DNA from: Promethearchaeota archaeon
GTDB taxonomy: Archaea; Asgardarchaeota; Lokiarchaeia; Sigyniarchaeales; SOKP01
Reading direction: 5' to 3'
Assembly: GCA_016839555.1 (NCBI GenBank)
Contig: JAEOUA010000009.1
Location: 1 to 64,000 of the forward strand
DNA length: 64,000 nucleotides
A program made the position numbers and the translations under genes. This document shows positions 1 through 9,319 of the stretch, piece after piece (the stretch's first letter is position 1; the number at the start of each line of letters is the position of its first letter). The notes below the pieces were generated by a model, which saw only the letters and a program-made list of their open reading frames with translations, had not been told where the DNA came from and made no database searches.

Positions 1-1
1 A

Positions 2-1018
2 GGTACCTATGAATTTGGAATGTCCTATCAAAATATCTTTATTTTATGGCAAGATTTAAAAATTGAAGAAGGATTAGATCAGAATGTTGAGAATACTACA
101 ATTGTAAATAATTGTAGCGCCTTTTCGATGATATCAAGTATAAATTTCACCTTTACTATCACTAGCAGGATGGTTAATGGATATAGAGAAGTTAATACCA
201 CCACGGAATATGATATAGGGAAATTGAATCAATTATGGGTTATTGATGATAATAAATCCACTGCTAATTCATTTGGAGGCGACAGCTTTGATGATCTTGG
301 AATAGATATAGGTTATTATAATACATCTAATGGGATATCAAATAGATTAACTGGAAATGAAGCCAATCCAGGTTTTGGACTCGCAGTAATTAATACAGCG
401 AATATTGCTGTAGTAAAAATGATCAGAATATTCTTTGGCTTGATTGAAATCCCTGACTTTGATAACTCTGGAATAAAAAATTTTACCGATCAAGATGGGA
501 ATCTTATCCTAGGAAATTCTAATGATGATATTACGCAAGCTAACTATAATGAAAGCGGAGAATTGGTCTATAAAATCGATTTCGCTTCGAAACCTAATTA
601 TACTTTAGATGGAACTCCCGGCTATATGGCACCTACCAGGGTTCTAGCAAATGATTTAGTTAAAACACATATTACGGATTTAATTGATTGGTTAGCTATC
701 TGGAATATTGCTCTCTTTATTGCCAGAGCAGCAGGGAACGACTTAACTGGTTTGTTGACAGCCCTAGCTGTTGTACCCCAATTCTTGGAAAATGAATTTT
801 ATTATTTAACATGCTTCCCAGAATGGAATGGAGGTGAGATTAATCAAGATCCGACATTTTTAGTCTTTGTTCCTCCAAGTATTCCTGAATTTCCACCAGA
901 TTTTGGTGGAGATGAAGGAGGAGGGTCTGGTGGTTGGTTATTGCCAGTTGTTTTTGGCGTTGGAATTTGTACCATTGCGGGAATAAGTGTTATTATATGG
1001 AAAAAGAGAAGGAAATAA
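2..1018 (+). CDS. C-terminal part of a membrane-anchored extracellular protein (5' partial)
   Basis: The frame is open to the left edge, so the ATG at 20 is probably internal and the gene starts outside the window. The visible ~338 residues are polar, rich in Asn, Asp and Thr with many potential N-glycosylation sequons. They end in a Pro/Gly-rich linker (PPSIPEFPPDFGG), a single hydrophobic segment of about 20 residues (starting WLLPVVFGVG) and a KKRRK tail. This is the layout of an archaeal surface protein held by a C-terminal transmembrane helix with a basic cytoplasmic anchor. I recognise no enzymatic domain. A T-rich tract follows the stop codon. Function unknown; the topology is clear, the family is not. 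Confidence 0.75.
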   Translation, partial: GTYEFGMSYQNIFILWQDLKIEEGLDQNVENTTIVNNCSAFSMISSINFTFTITSRMVNGYREVNTTTEYDIGKLNQLWVIDDNKSTANSFGGDSFDDLGIDIGYYNTSNGISNRLTGNEANPGFGLAVINTANIAVVKMIRIFFGLIEIPDFDNSGIKNFTDQDGNLILGNSNDDITQANYNESGELVYKIDFASKPNYTLDGTPGYMAPTRVLANDLVKTHITDLIDWLAIWNIALFIARAAGNDLTGLLTALAVVPQFLENEFYYLTCFPEWNGGEINQDPTFLVFVPPSIPEFPPDFGGDEGGGSGGWLLPVVFGVGICTIAGISVIIWKKRRK

Positions 1019-1337
1019 ATTAAATTCTTAATTTTTTTTTATTTTTTTCTTATTTTATTTTTATAATTTTTATGGAAAATTTAGATAATCTAAAATAAAT
1101 TTTTTATTTTATTTTTTCCTTTAAATAAATTAATACCTTTTTCACAAGTTTTTAATGAATTTAGAAACAAATGAAGCTATTCATTAAGAATATAAAAGGT
1201 GTTTGATCCATCATCCTACGAATAGGGGATGAATAATTTTAAAATATACATATTTTCATACGGTCTATAATATTTTTAAAATGTAAAGCAAAGAATTATG
1301 TTTTAGAAAAATAAAATAAAATCACGAGTTAATAAAA
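1019..1337. other. Intergenic region, T-rich run after the surface protein gene
   Basis: About 320 bases without a gene. Just downstream of the stop codon are long T runs (about 1029-1055) that could end transcription of the upstream gene. The rest is AT-rich and should contain the etfA promoter, but I see no single convincing TATA box. No RNA gene or long repeat was recognised. Confidence 0.4.
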
Positions 1338-2342
1338 ATGGATAAATCTCAATATAAAGGAGTTATGATTATAGGGGAGCATTTTAGAAATAAAATTCAT
1401 AGAGTTGTTTATGAATTATTAGGAAAAGGAAGAGAATTAGCAGATGAATTGGAAGTTAAATTATCTGTGGTACTTTTAGGGTCAGAATTAGATAAAAAAC
1501 TCGAAGAATTAGGGAATTATGGAGCTGATGAGGTAATTTATGTAAAATCTCCAATCCTAAAAGATTATTATTCTGATTTGTATACCAAAATTTTAACAGA
1601 ATTGATTCAAGATAAGAAACCAGAAATAGTTTTAATTGGAGCCACCCCTACAGGAAAGGATTTAGCCCCCCGAATTTCAAAGCGGCTAAATTTAGGATTA
1701 ACTGCGGATTGTACACAATTAGAAATTGAGGAAGAGACTCGATATTTGCTGCAAACTTGCCCCACCTATGGAGGAAATCTTATGGCGACCATGAAAGCAT
1801 TAAATAGCTATCCACAAATGAGCACAGTCGCATGTGGTATTTTTGAACTCCCTGAAAAGACAGATAAAAAGGCAAAAATTACGATTATCGAAAAAGAGTA
1901 CAAAGAAGAAGACTCCATTTCTAAAATTTTAAAAAAAATGGAGAAAGAAAAAAAAAGCATAAATTTGGCAGATGCAGAAATTGTAATTGCGGGAGGTAGA
2001 GGAGTGGGAAGCAAAGAAAACTTTAAAATTATCGAGGAACTTGCTGAGGTTCTTGGTGGAGAGGTTGCTGGTTCAAGAGTGCCAGTCGAATTGGGATGGA
2101 TGGGAAATGAACGTCAGATAGGACAAACAGGAACAATCATATCTCCTAAATTATATATTGCATGTGGAATTTCAGGCGCGATACAACATCTTGTGGGTAT
2201 GGAAAATTCGGATGTTATTGTCGCAATCAATAAAGACCCAAATGCGCCTATATTTGAGGTTGCTCATTATGGAATTGTGGGGGATCTTCATAAAATCATT
2301 CCTGAACTTATAAAAGAAATTAAAAAAAGAAAAATAGAATAA
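1338..2342 (+). CDS. etfA: Electron transfer flavoprotein, alpha subunit
   Basis: ETF alpha (334 residues, normal family length) binds FAD and passes electrons from acyl-CoA or other dehydrogenases to a quinone or other acceptor as a heterodimer with ETF beta. The N-terminal half carries the Rossmann-like ETF domain (GATPTGKDLAPRISKRL near residue 100). The C-terminal half carries the conserved FAD domain: GGRGVG near 218, SRVPVELGWMGNERQIGQTG near 245-264, and a typical tail with INKDPNAPIFEVAHYGIVGD. Start ATG 1338 gives a complete N-terminus. No ETF beta gene is adjacent, which is unusual because the two are normally co-transcribed; the partner must lie elsewhere. The convergent neighbour is a short-chain dehydrogenase. 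Confident family call; the electron donor is unknown. Confidence 0.93.
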   Translation: MDKSQYKGVMIIGEHFRNKIHRVVYELLGKGRELADELEVKLSVVLLGSELDKKLEELGNYGADEVIYVKSPILKDYYSDLYTKILTELIQDKKPEIVLIGATPTGKDLAPRISKRLNLGLTADCTQLEIEEETRYLLQTCPTYGGNLMATMKALNSYPQMSTVACGIFELPEKTDKKAKITIIEKEYKEEDSISKILKKMEKEKKSINLADAEIVIAGGRGVGSKENFKIIEELAEVLGGEVAGSRVPVELGWMGNERQIGQTGTIISPKLYIACGISGAIQHLVGMENSDVIVAINKDPNAPIFEVAHYGIVGDLHKIIPELIKEIKKRKIE

Positions 2343-2382
2343 AAATATTATTTTTTGTTTATTTTAGTGTATTCTTTAATAG

Positions 2383-3183
2383 CTATACTTTATCTAAACG
2401 CCCGCCGTTGATACCTATTATTTCACCATTCATAAACCACGCACCATCAGAGCATAAGAAGAGTATAACTCTAGAAACATATTTTGGTTCCCCAATACCT
2501 AAAGGAATTCTCCCAGAATAGTATTTACGCCATTTTCCATCTTCTTTTGATAAGAGTTCGCCTAATATAGGCGTTTCTATTAGCGTCGGCATTATTGCAT
2601 GAACTCTAATATTATATCTAATTAATTCTAGTCCTGCAGTCTTTACCATCCCTAACATTCCTGCTTTAGCTGCAGAATAATTAATTTGACCAATATTTCC
2701 TTCAGCTGCCTGACTGGAAATAGTAATTACTCGCCGGTCTGGATAATCTGCGATCTTTTCCTTAGGATTTTCTTTGCATATATCAATCCAATGCTGAACG
2801 CAAGTCTGCAGGACGAAGAAAAATCCTCTAAGATGGGTATTAATAACATCGTTCCAACGTTCTTCTGATAATTTATGAATCATCCCATCCTTTAAGATAC
2901 CCGCGGAATGAATTAGAAAATCGATAGTTCCATATGTATCAAAAGCTTTTTGAACGCCATTTATCACAGAATCTTTTTCTCTCACATCTCCTTCAATAAA
3001 TAAAGCCTCTCCTTGAGCATTCTTTATTTCATTTTCTACTCTTTTTCCATTATCAGCGTCAAAATCGAAAAGCACTACTTTCGCGCCTTCCGCAGCAAAA
3101 TTTTTTGCTGTTTTTTCGCCTAATCCAGAAGCACCTCCAGTTATAAAGGCCACTTTATCTGTAAATCTTTCCATTTTTATCAA
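2383..3183 (-). CDS. Short-chain dehydrogenase/reductase (SDR)
   Basis: A classical SDR of 266 residues that should oxidise or reduce a hydroxyl/keto group using NAD(P). The nucleotide-binding TGGASGLG is at 15-22. Acidic residues after strand 2 (FDFDAD, 40-44) favour NAD over NADP. HSAG (92-95) stands in for the usual NNAG. The catalytic set Asn115, Ser156, Tyr169 and Lys173 (YSAAK) is complete. Relatives are FabG-like or 3-hydroxyacyl-CoA dehydrogenases; the adjacent etfA hints at fatty- or aryl-acyl oxidation, which is inference. An in-frame ATG at 3174 is an alternative start that gives MERFTDK. The gene converges with etfA across a 40-base gap. Confidence 0.9.
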   Translation of the reverse strand: MIKMERFTDKVAFITGGASGLGEKTAKNFAAEGAKVVLFDFDADNGKRVENEIKNAQGEALFIEGDVREKDSVINGVQKAFDTYGTIDFLIHSAGILKDGMIHKLSEERWNDVINTHLRGFFFVLQTCVQHWIDICKENPKEKIADYPDRRVITISSQAAEGNIGQINYSAAKAGMLGMVKTAGLELIRYNIRVHAIMPTLIETPILGELLSKEDGKWRKYYSGRIPLGIGEPKYVSRVILFLCSDGAWFMNGEIIGINGGRLDKV

Positions 3184-4045
3184 CCTTGTTTTGAATAATC
3201 TATATTTTTTTAAATTACTATAATTTTTATACTCTAATTAATTTTAATCAAAAAAAATTTTTAGATTACTTTCAGTCAGGATTTAAATAATACCTTTAGA
3301 GTTCACAGATTTAATTTTATTTATATTAGGTTAATTTAAATCTTATTAGGATATATAATTAAAAGAAATTTTAGAATAAAAAGTAAAAAAAAAGTAAAGG
3401 AATGTTTGGAATTTAATTATTAGCTTGTAAAAATTTATTAGTGGAGGAATAAATTGATTATGGCTAAAAACAAACATTCCAATACTTGAATAAAAAAATT
3501 TTTACTCTAGAATAATATGCATTTTGTTATTAATAAATTTATCGTCAATTTTATGAGAGCTTAATTTGATATTTTCGTTAAATAGTTTGCTATGATATAG
3601 TTATGAAAGTAATGCTATTTTATTTCTCACATACTTTCTATAAATAAAAATACGCAATAAAAGAGCGCATAAATTTGCTTTAAAATTAAAAAATATCTTG
3701 AATTACATTTGATGAAATTGATTTTTTTTTAAATGGATCAACCAAAAATAGATCTTATACCAAAATTTATTAAGAAGTAAATAACTCAAATAGATATTTT
3801 ATTAAAAATTTGATAAGAAAAAAATAAGTATAAGAATACTGATAAATTCTTTTTGATAAATTTTTAAAATTTTACATAAAAAAGTATAATTCTTAGTTAA
3901 GAAAAGATAATTATTATTAGAACCAATTCAAGTCTTAATGAATTCGATTTCAAATTATTAAAGAATTTTATAGAATTAATTACATTTTTGAATTAAAATA
4001 CTCCATATTAGAAAATTTTTATTTTCAAGGTTTTTTGATATTGTC
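3184..4045. other. Long AT-rich intergenic region containing a structured element
   Basis: About 860 bases with no convincing protein gene. Only very short ORFs occur, for example an 8-codon one starting at 3460 inside the hairpin described separately. The block 3399-3480 folds into a long nested hairpin. A weaker 7-base inverted repeat (gaaagta / tactttc) lies near 3604-3640. The rest is simple A/T sequence. No tRNA or transposase remnant was recognised. Confidence 0.5.
3399..3480. ncRNA. Candidate structured RNA: three-tier nested hairpin
   Basis: Seen directly: an outer 10-bp perfect stem pairs 3399-3408 (ggaatgtttg) with 3471-3480 (caaacattcc). A middle 5-bp stem pairs 3420-3424 (ttagc) with 3463-3467 (gctaa). 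An inner 8-bp perfect stem pairs 3432-3439 (aatttatt) with 3448-3455 (aataaatt). The inner stem closes an 8-base loop (agtggagg) that displays a Shine-Dalgarno-like GGAGG. The middle and inner stems are separated by a symmetrical 7 x 7 internal loop. Because the inverted repeats are perfect, either strand could carry the RNA. No known family was recognised. It could be a small RNA, a cis element or a mobile-element remnant. Confidence 0.35.
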
Positions 4046-4777
4046 TTATCTGCCCGGTTTATAATTGTCTGGAATTTGGGTCTTTTGTAAGTTTTTAGGT
4101 AAATTTCCTTTTTTAAATCTATAATTACAATATTTATTTCCTTCTGCTAATGTTTTTGATCGTATTAATCCTGAATGAGTATAATAAGATCTATAAAAAT
4201 CGTATATACAAATATAAGGTAAGATTTCTTCAGCATCTTGAGATTTTCCAAATTCTACAATAGGACATTGTAGGACTAAATATCCAAAATCAAAATCTTT
4301 TGTATTTACTTTTAGAGGCTTAAAAATAAAATTATTTGGATAAGCTTCTAATAATTTTTTTTGCTTATTAAATACATAGTAAAGAAAGTATTTTCTTATT
4401 AAAATTCTATGAATTATCCGCTTAAAATGCCCTTTTATACCTGAATATTCTTGTTTAGTAAAATTTTTTAATGCTTTTAAATAAATAGGAGCAAAATTTT
4501 CTATGTTCCACCCATTTGATTTAAGAACCTTCCATAATATTATTGCAGGAGAACTATAAGCGATATTCCTGCTAAATCTATTTTTATCGCCCCCAATATA
4601 GGGTATTTCTGGAATTTTGCTATAATAGGTTTTATAAAATTTTTTTATTAATTTATTAAGCTCTTTCTTATTAATTTTCTGAGCTAAATCTGCCTTGATT
4701 AATCGTAATAAATTAGAAAAATTATTTAAAATCTTTTCCTTATTTTCAAAATAATATTTATTAGATTTATCTATCAT
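4046..4777 (-). CDS. Probable L-2-amino-thiazoline-4-carboxylic acid hydrolase family protein
   Basis: A 243-residue soluble protein. The C-terminal half has a pattern I associate with the ATC-hydrolase family (PF14196): FGYLVLQCPIVEFGKS near 175-190, a YICIYDF segment, and a late motif RSKTLAEGNKYCNYRFKKG. Members hydrolyse the thiazoline ring on the way to cysteine or are uncharacterised; many anaerobes carry several copies of unknown role. The N-terminal third is helical and Lys-rich. The gene stands alone between long AT-rich gaps. Start ATG 4777 follows an A-rich leader without a clear Shine-Dalgarno. The family assignment is from memory of the motif pattern and should be treated as moderate; the substrate is unknown. 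Confidence 0.5.
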   Translation of the reverse strand: MIDKSNKYYFENKEKILNNFSNLLRLIKADLAQKINKKELNKLIKKFYKTYYSKIPEIPYIGGDKNRFSRNIAYSSPAIILWKVLKSNGWNIENFAPIYLKALKNFTKQEYSGIKGHFKRIIHRILIRKYFLYYVFNKQKKLLEAYPNNFIFKPLKVNTKDFDFGYLVLQCPIVEFGKSQDAEEILPYICIYDFYRSYYTHSGLIRSKTLAEGNKYCNYRFKKGNLPKNLQKTQIPDNYKPGR

Positions 4778-5105
4778 TTTTAATCATATTTTAATTTTGT
4801 TAATTTAGATGTTTCTAAATAATTAAAAAAATTAATTTATAATAAAATTTATTGTGAAATTAAATCTAATTAGTGAAATACTTTTTACTAAATTTTATAA
4901 ATTTCCCTTTCTTTAGAATTTTTGAGCATAAATTTTATTTTATAAACAAAAATTTTAATTTTTCTTAAAATATCAAATCCTTTTATAATAGTAAAAATTT
5001 TTTGTTAATTTGAAAAAAGCATACTCAACTAAAAAATCTCTAAAAATATATAAGGTATCAGTTAAAAAAAAAAATTAAGTAAGAGAATTTAGAGGCATTA
5101 AAGTT
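4778..5105. other. Intergenic region, nothing recognised
   Basis: About 330 very AT-rich bases upstream of the minus-strand hydrolase-like gene and downstream of the small helical protein gene. It must hold the promoter of the former. No repeat, RNA or coding stretch was recognised. Confidence 0.3.
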
Positions 5106-5405
5106 CTATTCCTCTTCCTCTTCTTCCATTAATCCCTCTTTAGCTTTATCCCATATTTTATCAATAGCCTTATCAACAGCCTTTTCTCCGAGCTTTTGAA
5201 CAATTTTATCATCTGGTAACATCGGTTCTACTTGAACCCATACTTGAGCTTTTATTTCGTCTTTTATGGCTTCTGCTAATGATGCTCCTCCTTCCATCTT
5301 TGCCACCACACTATCAATAATTTCTGCTATTTTTGCTACCATTGCGGGATCTAAGCTTTTTACTGTACTTTTTGCTGTTTCTTTAACTTTGTCTAAAAAT
5401 CCCAT
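5106..5405 (-). CDS. Small helical protein with an acidic tail
   Basis: A 99-residue protein predicted to be almost entirely alpha-helical, with amphipathic segments (KVKETAKSTVKSL; KIAEIIDSVVAKMEG; KAVDKAIDKIWDKAKEG) and a run of six glutamates at the very C-terminus. There are no cysteines and no membrane segment. The start ATG is supported by an AGAGGGA Shine-Dalgarno-like sequence about 7 bases upstream. An AT-rich ATATATAAAT stretch about 30 bases upstream of the ATG could be the TATA box, implying a very short leader. The open frame is clean and isolated by about 280 bases on each side. Function unknown; such small acidic proteins are often abundant, but that is only a guess. Confidence 0.7.
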   Translation of the reverse strand: MGFLDKVKETAKSTVKSLDPAMVAKIAEIIDSVVAKMEGGASLAEAIKDEIKAQVWVQVEPMLPDDKIVQKLGEKAVDKAIDKIWDKAKEGLMEEEEEE

Positions 5406-5684
5406 TTAAAATCCCTCTTATTAGATTTATATATTTCATAAATTTCTTTATATGAAGACTCAATTATCAAATCGTTGAGATTAAAATAATTGACAATTAT
5501 AAAATATTAGTTTATATATTCAAAACTTAGGATCTATAAGGAAAAATGACATTTCATTTATATTTTATAAATAAAATAATCCAATTTCAAAATAAAGATT
5601 CGCTAAAAAATAATTGAAATAAAGGACGATTTTATATTTTCAATAAAATTTTTAAATCTTATCAACTTGAATCATTTCGATTTT

Positions 5685-7562
5685 TTACTCGCTGAATTGA
5701 ATGGCATCATTTGGGCACACACTGATACATACCCCACAGCCCGTACATTGATTTTGAATTACGGATACTTTTTCATCTTTCACAGTTAAAGCGGGGCACC
5801 CAAAATTAGAAATACAAATCATACAGTTATTACATTTATCTGCATCAATTTCGACTGGGATAATTTTTTTATCTCTATGTATACGTTGATCAAGTAGGGC
5901 ACAAATATGGCGAGATATTATCACACAAGGACCTTTAGTATTAATAGCTTCTTTAATTGCTTCTGTTGATTCTTCTAAATCATTTGAGTCTATTATCCAC
6001 AGGTGATCCTCTTGAATCCCAGTTCCTTGGACAATTTGTTCCAAAGGGACTCTCGTACCAGGCTCACCCGTGATTTTCATACCTGTTCCAGGATGGGGCT
6101 GGAAGCCAGTCATCGCGGTTGCTGAATTATCTAAAATAATTACAATAATATCATTCTGATTATAGACCGCATCGATCAATCCTGGAATACCCGTATGGAA
6201 AAAAGTAGAATCTCCAATAAGAGCGAGCACAGGACCTTTATGTAATTTGGTAATTCCATTCGCAACTCCAATAGAAGCGCCCATACAAATACATGTATCA
6301 ATTGCTTCTAAAGGTTTATATGCAGCGAGCGTGTAGCATCCAATATCTCCAGCATATACCCATTTTCCACCTAATCTCTGTTCAATTAATTTAAGGGCAT
6401 AAAATGTGTTTCGATGAGAGCATCCTGGACATAAAACTGGTGGTCGAGGTGATGCTTTATGTAGATAACGAGTATCAACAGGTAAATCTATAAATGGATT
6501 TGGGATCTCCAAAAATCCTGTTAAACCATTTACAACCTTGTTTAAATTAAGTTCTCCGTTTCTAGGAAAATATTTCTTTCCTTCTATTTTTACATTAACA
6601 CCATGTTCAAATGCGAGTTTTTTTGTGAAATCTTCTAAAAACGGGTCTAATTCCTCAACAATAACAATTTTTTCTGTATTTTCGAATAATTCTAAGATTA
6701 AATTTTCGGGTTGAGGAAACACCATACCTAATTTTAAGCTTGAAATTTTATTAGCTAATTCGAGTTTTAATAATGCATCATTTACATAAGAGTAAGGAAT
6801 TCCAGAGGAAATTACACCTATTTTTGCTCCATCATTTATACTTAATTTAGTATATGGAAATTTATCCGAAAATTGGCGCAATATTTCATATCTTTCTAAT
6901 TGTTTTACTCTTTGAACCCTTGCATTAGAAGGTAAAAAAGTCCATCGGGCCCTATCTTTATCAAAATTATATTCTCTCTCTTCAACTCTTTTAATTTCTC
7001 CTAAAGTGAGATCTCCTCTCGCATGATTTAAACGTGTCGTGGTTCGCATCATCACAAGTGATTCAAATTCTTCTGAGAAATCGAAGGCATATTTTACAAT
7101 ATCTTTCGCTTCTTGAACGTTGATTGCTTCAAATATGGGACAAAGAGCATGCATACCATATATACGATTATCTTGTTCGTTTTGACTTGAATAACAATTA
7201 GGATCGTCAGCAGAAAGCAAAACGAATCCACCATTTGCTCCTGCGTAAGTAGCTGTCATAAAAGAATCCGCAGCCACATTTAAACCTACATGTTTCATAC
7301 AGGCGAATGCTCTTGCACCACACATTGATGCTCCCAAGGCGACTTGAAAACCTACTGCCTCATTTGTGCTCCATTCAATATCAAAAATAGGATAAAAATT
7401 ATGAATTTCTGCCAGCGTTTCCATAATTTCGGATGAAGGAGTACCAGGATAGCCAGCAGCAACTTGAACTCCTGCCTCAAAGATGCCTCTAGCCAATGCC
7501 TCATTGCCCAAAACTACTCCTTTACTATTTGCTTTATCTAAAACATAAAATGGTTTACCCAT
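5685..7562 (-). CDS. iorA: Indolepyruvate ferredoxin oxidoreductase, alpha subunit (IorA)
   Basis: IorA decarboxylates aryl-pyruvates (from Trp, Phe, Tyr) to aryl-acetyl-CoA with thiamine diphosphate and passes electrons to ferredoxin; it works with IorB. The order is typical: an N-terminal pyrimidine-binding domain (GNEALARGIFEAGVQVAAGYPGTP), a middle domain, then the ThDP domain with CPGCSHRNTFYALK, GDIGCYTL, and GDSTFFHTG followed by NSATAMTGFQPHPGTG. The last ~49 residues are a dicluster ferredoxin (CNNCMICISNFGCP; CTGCGVCISVCP). Length is normal. I chose ATG 7562 (MGKPFYVL); a GTG three codons upstream (7571) is possible. iorB lies immediately upstream (63 bases), so they are likely co-transcribed. 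Confidence 0.95.
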   Translation of the reverse strand: MGKPFYVLDKANSKGVVLGNEALARGIFEAGVQVAAGYPGTPSSEIMETLAEIHNFYPIFDIEWSTNEAVGFQVALGASMCGARAFACMKHVGLNVAADSFMTATYAGANGGFVLLSADDPNCYSSQNEQDNRIYGMHALCPIFEAINVQEAKDIVKYAFDFSEEFESLVMMRTTTRLNHARGDLTLGEIKRVEEREYNFDKDRARWTFLPSNARVQRVKQLERYEILRQFSDKFPYTKLSINDGAKIGVISSGIPYSYVNDALLKLELANKISSLKLGMVFPQPENLILELFENTEKIVIVEELDPFLEDFTKKLAFEHGVNVKIEGKKYFPRNGELNLNKVVNGLTGFLEIPNPFIDLPVDTRYLHKASPRPPVLCPGCSHRNTFYALKLIEQRLGGKWVYAGDIGCYTLAAYKPLEAIDTCICMGASIGVANGITKLHKGPVLALIGDSTFFHTGIPGLIDAVYNQNDIIVIILDNSATAMTGFQPHPGTGMKITGEPGTRVPLEQIVQGTGIQEDHLWIIDSNDLEESTEAIKEAINTKGPCVIISRHICALLDQRIHRDKKIIPVEIDADKCNNCMICISNFGCPALTVKDEKVSVIQNQCTGCGVCISVCPNDAIQFSE

Positions 7563-7625
7563 TTTTTCCACAACAAATCAGTTATTATTGCATTTTCTAT
7601 ATTTAATTATTAAAAAGGATTTATT

Positions 7626-8522
7626 TCAATATTTTTGTCGAAATTTTAGTCCTTCATTAAATCCTTTTTCAAAAGCCCTCATATTTGTATCTACAGCTTT
7701 TTTAGGAACAAACTTCTTTATAGTTTCTTTTAATACATTTTTACTAAGGGGAATTTTATTTATACCTGCTAAAGCCCCTATTAATACGACATTTGCAGAT
7801 AAGAGATTGCCTGATTTGATAGCAATTTTGTTTGCATCTAGTATTAACACATTATCAGAAATGGATTTAATATCCTCTTCAATTAATGAAATTTCGGGAT
7901 ATTCCCATTCATTATACGCTTCGATTGCATTAAAGGGGCAGACTTCATCTATAATACATTGATTACATCCTGTACAAGACTCCAATACTCTGGTATGTCC
8001 ATTTATTACTTTTCGGGTAGGGCCTTTCATTAAAGTAAAAGAATTTATATATTGAGACTGCAAAAATACTTGATTAGGAATGCAGTGAGCGATACAATTA
8101 CCGCACCCCACACATTTATTCATATCAATTTTTAAGGTTTGATATGTTAAAACAGAGGGAGGAATTACTGCATTTCTGGAAGCTATAATTAGTGTATCTT
8201 TATTAACATAATGGAGATTTCTTAATGCTTCAGAGATTTCAAATCCAATTAACACATCTAAGTCACCTTCAATCATAAAAGGATTCTCTAAATTTTTTCC
8301 AAACCTTAAATAAGAGGAGACAGATCCACCTCGTTGACTCATTCCATGCGTTTCTGCAGTTCTTACTTTAAAGCCTTCTTGTAATGCAGCCCATCCTAAA
8401 ATCATTGAAGCACGAATTACCCCCGTGCCTCCAATACCCACGCAAAGAGCATTATAATTATCCTTTTCTATTCCGTGGTTATCCTCTCTCATTTTTCCAT
8501 TGATTTTCAAATCTAAAGCCAT
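7626..8522 (-). CDS. iorB: Indolepyruvate ferredoxin oxidoreductase, beta subunit with inserted ferredoxin domain
   Basis: IorB binds CoA/TPP partner surfaces of IorA. Residues 24-130 are the usual beginning of the family: CVGIGGTGVIRASMILGWAA, then RTAETHGMSQRGGSV. Residues 220-295 are its second half (DANKIAIKSGN, NVVLIGALAG). Between them lies a dicluster ferredoxin: Cys137, 140, 143, 147 and Cys183, 186, 189, 195, separated by a 35-residue linker. Ordinary IorB proteins are about 190-220 residues and lack this insert (family knowledge). With the C-terminal ferredoxin of IorA, the complex could hold four [4Fe-4S] clusters. The first gene of the iorBA unit, it has a 230-base upstream gap for a promoter. 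Confidence 0.9.
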   Translation of the reverse strand: MALDLKINGKMREDNHGIEKDNYNALCVGIGGTGVIRASMILGWAALQEGFKVRTAETHGMSQRGGSVSSYLRFGKNLENPFMIEGDLDVLIGFEISEALRNLHYVNKDTLIIASRNAVIPPSVLTYQTLKIDMNKCVGCGNCIAHCIPNQVFLQSQYINSFTLMKGPTRKVINGHTRVLESCTGCNQCIIDEVCPFNAIEAYNEWEYPEISLIEEDIKSISDNVLILDANKIAIKSGNLLSANVVLIGALAGINKIPLSKNVLKETIKKFVPKKAVDTNMRAFEKGFNEGLKFRQKY

Positions 8523-8751
8523 TGGTACTGATTACTATGGAAGATATTATAATTTTAGGGATTTATTCTATTACAAACAACTTTTTAATAATTAAATTAA
8601 ACTTAGTTTTTAATTTTAGTTACTTTTATTTTTAATCAGAAATCGGCTTAGTTAGTAATAGTTATCAAATTAATTGTTTGTATTAAAAAAAAAATATTTC
8701 GAAAAAAGTTATTCCTATAAAACTATTTCTAAAAAGAGAGTCATAAAAAGA

Positions 8752-9189
8752 TTATAATTGGTCTTCTTCTATTAAATTAAATTGATTCTCTTTAAGAACT
8801 CTCTGTCCTTTTACCAAATCATCAACTCGTATCACGATCAATGGAGTATTTTCAAACACTGTTAAATAGAGATATTCTATGTTTACTTTATTATCTCCAA
8901 GGATCTTTGCTACATTAAACAGTCCCATCGGTTTTTCATCAAATTTTACAGCAAGAACAGAACTTTTGGTAAATTCATAATTATTTTTTTCTAAAAACGC
9001 TATACACTCTGTTGGTTTATTTACTAATAAGAGTATTAATCCATAATCAGCAGTCTCAACTACAGAAATTGCTCTAATTATAATATCATTTTCGTATAAC
9101 TTTTTTATAAGTTCTGCCAACTTTCCCGGTTCATTTTCTAAAAATATAGAAAGCTCAGTTATTCCAACCAATTTATTCTCACCAATCAT
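8752..9189 (-). CDS. Tandem ACT-domain protein (first of three)
   Basis: A 145-residue protein built of two ACT domains, the small beta-alpha-beta fold that binds amino acids and regulates metabolism. The pattern LSIFLENEPGKLAELIKKLYENDI at the start and KPMGLFNVAKILGDNKVNIEYLYL in the second half show the classical Gly between strand and helix. It resembles the two ACT proteins upstream (9320-9742 and 9921-10337), so the three arose by duplication. In many anaerobes such ACT proteins sit next to iorAB and paaK, and probably sense aromatic amino acids or aryl acids; the ligand is an inference. It has its own upstream spacer of 130 bases. Confidence 0.85.
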   Translation of the reverse strand: MIGENKLVGITELSIFLENEPGKLAELIKKLYENDIIIRAISVVETADYGLILLLVNKPTECIAFLEKNNYEFTKSSVLAVKFDEKPMGLFNVAKILGDNKVNIEYLYLTVFENTPLIVIRVDDLVKGQRVLKENQFNLIEEDQL

Positions 9190-9319
9190 AAATATTTATT
9201 TTATTTTTTATTATATATTTTTATATTCGCTCATATCCAATATATAAGAAGTATAATTTACATTTATTAATTTCCAATAAATTAAGAACTGTTAGAGCGA
9301 TTAAATAGAAAATATTTAT

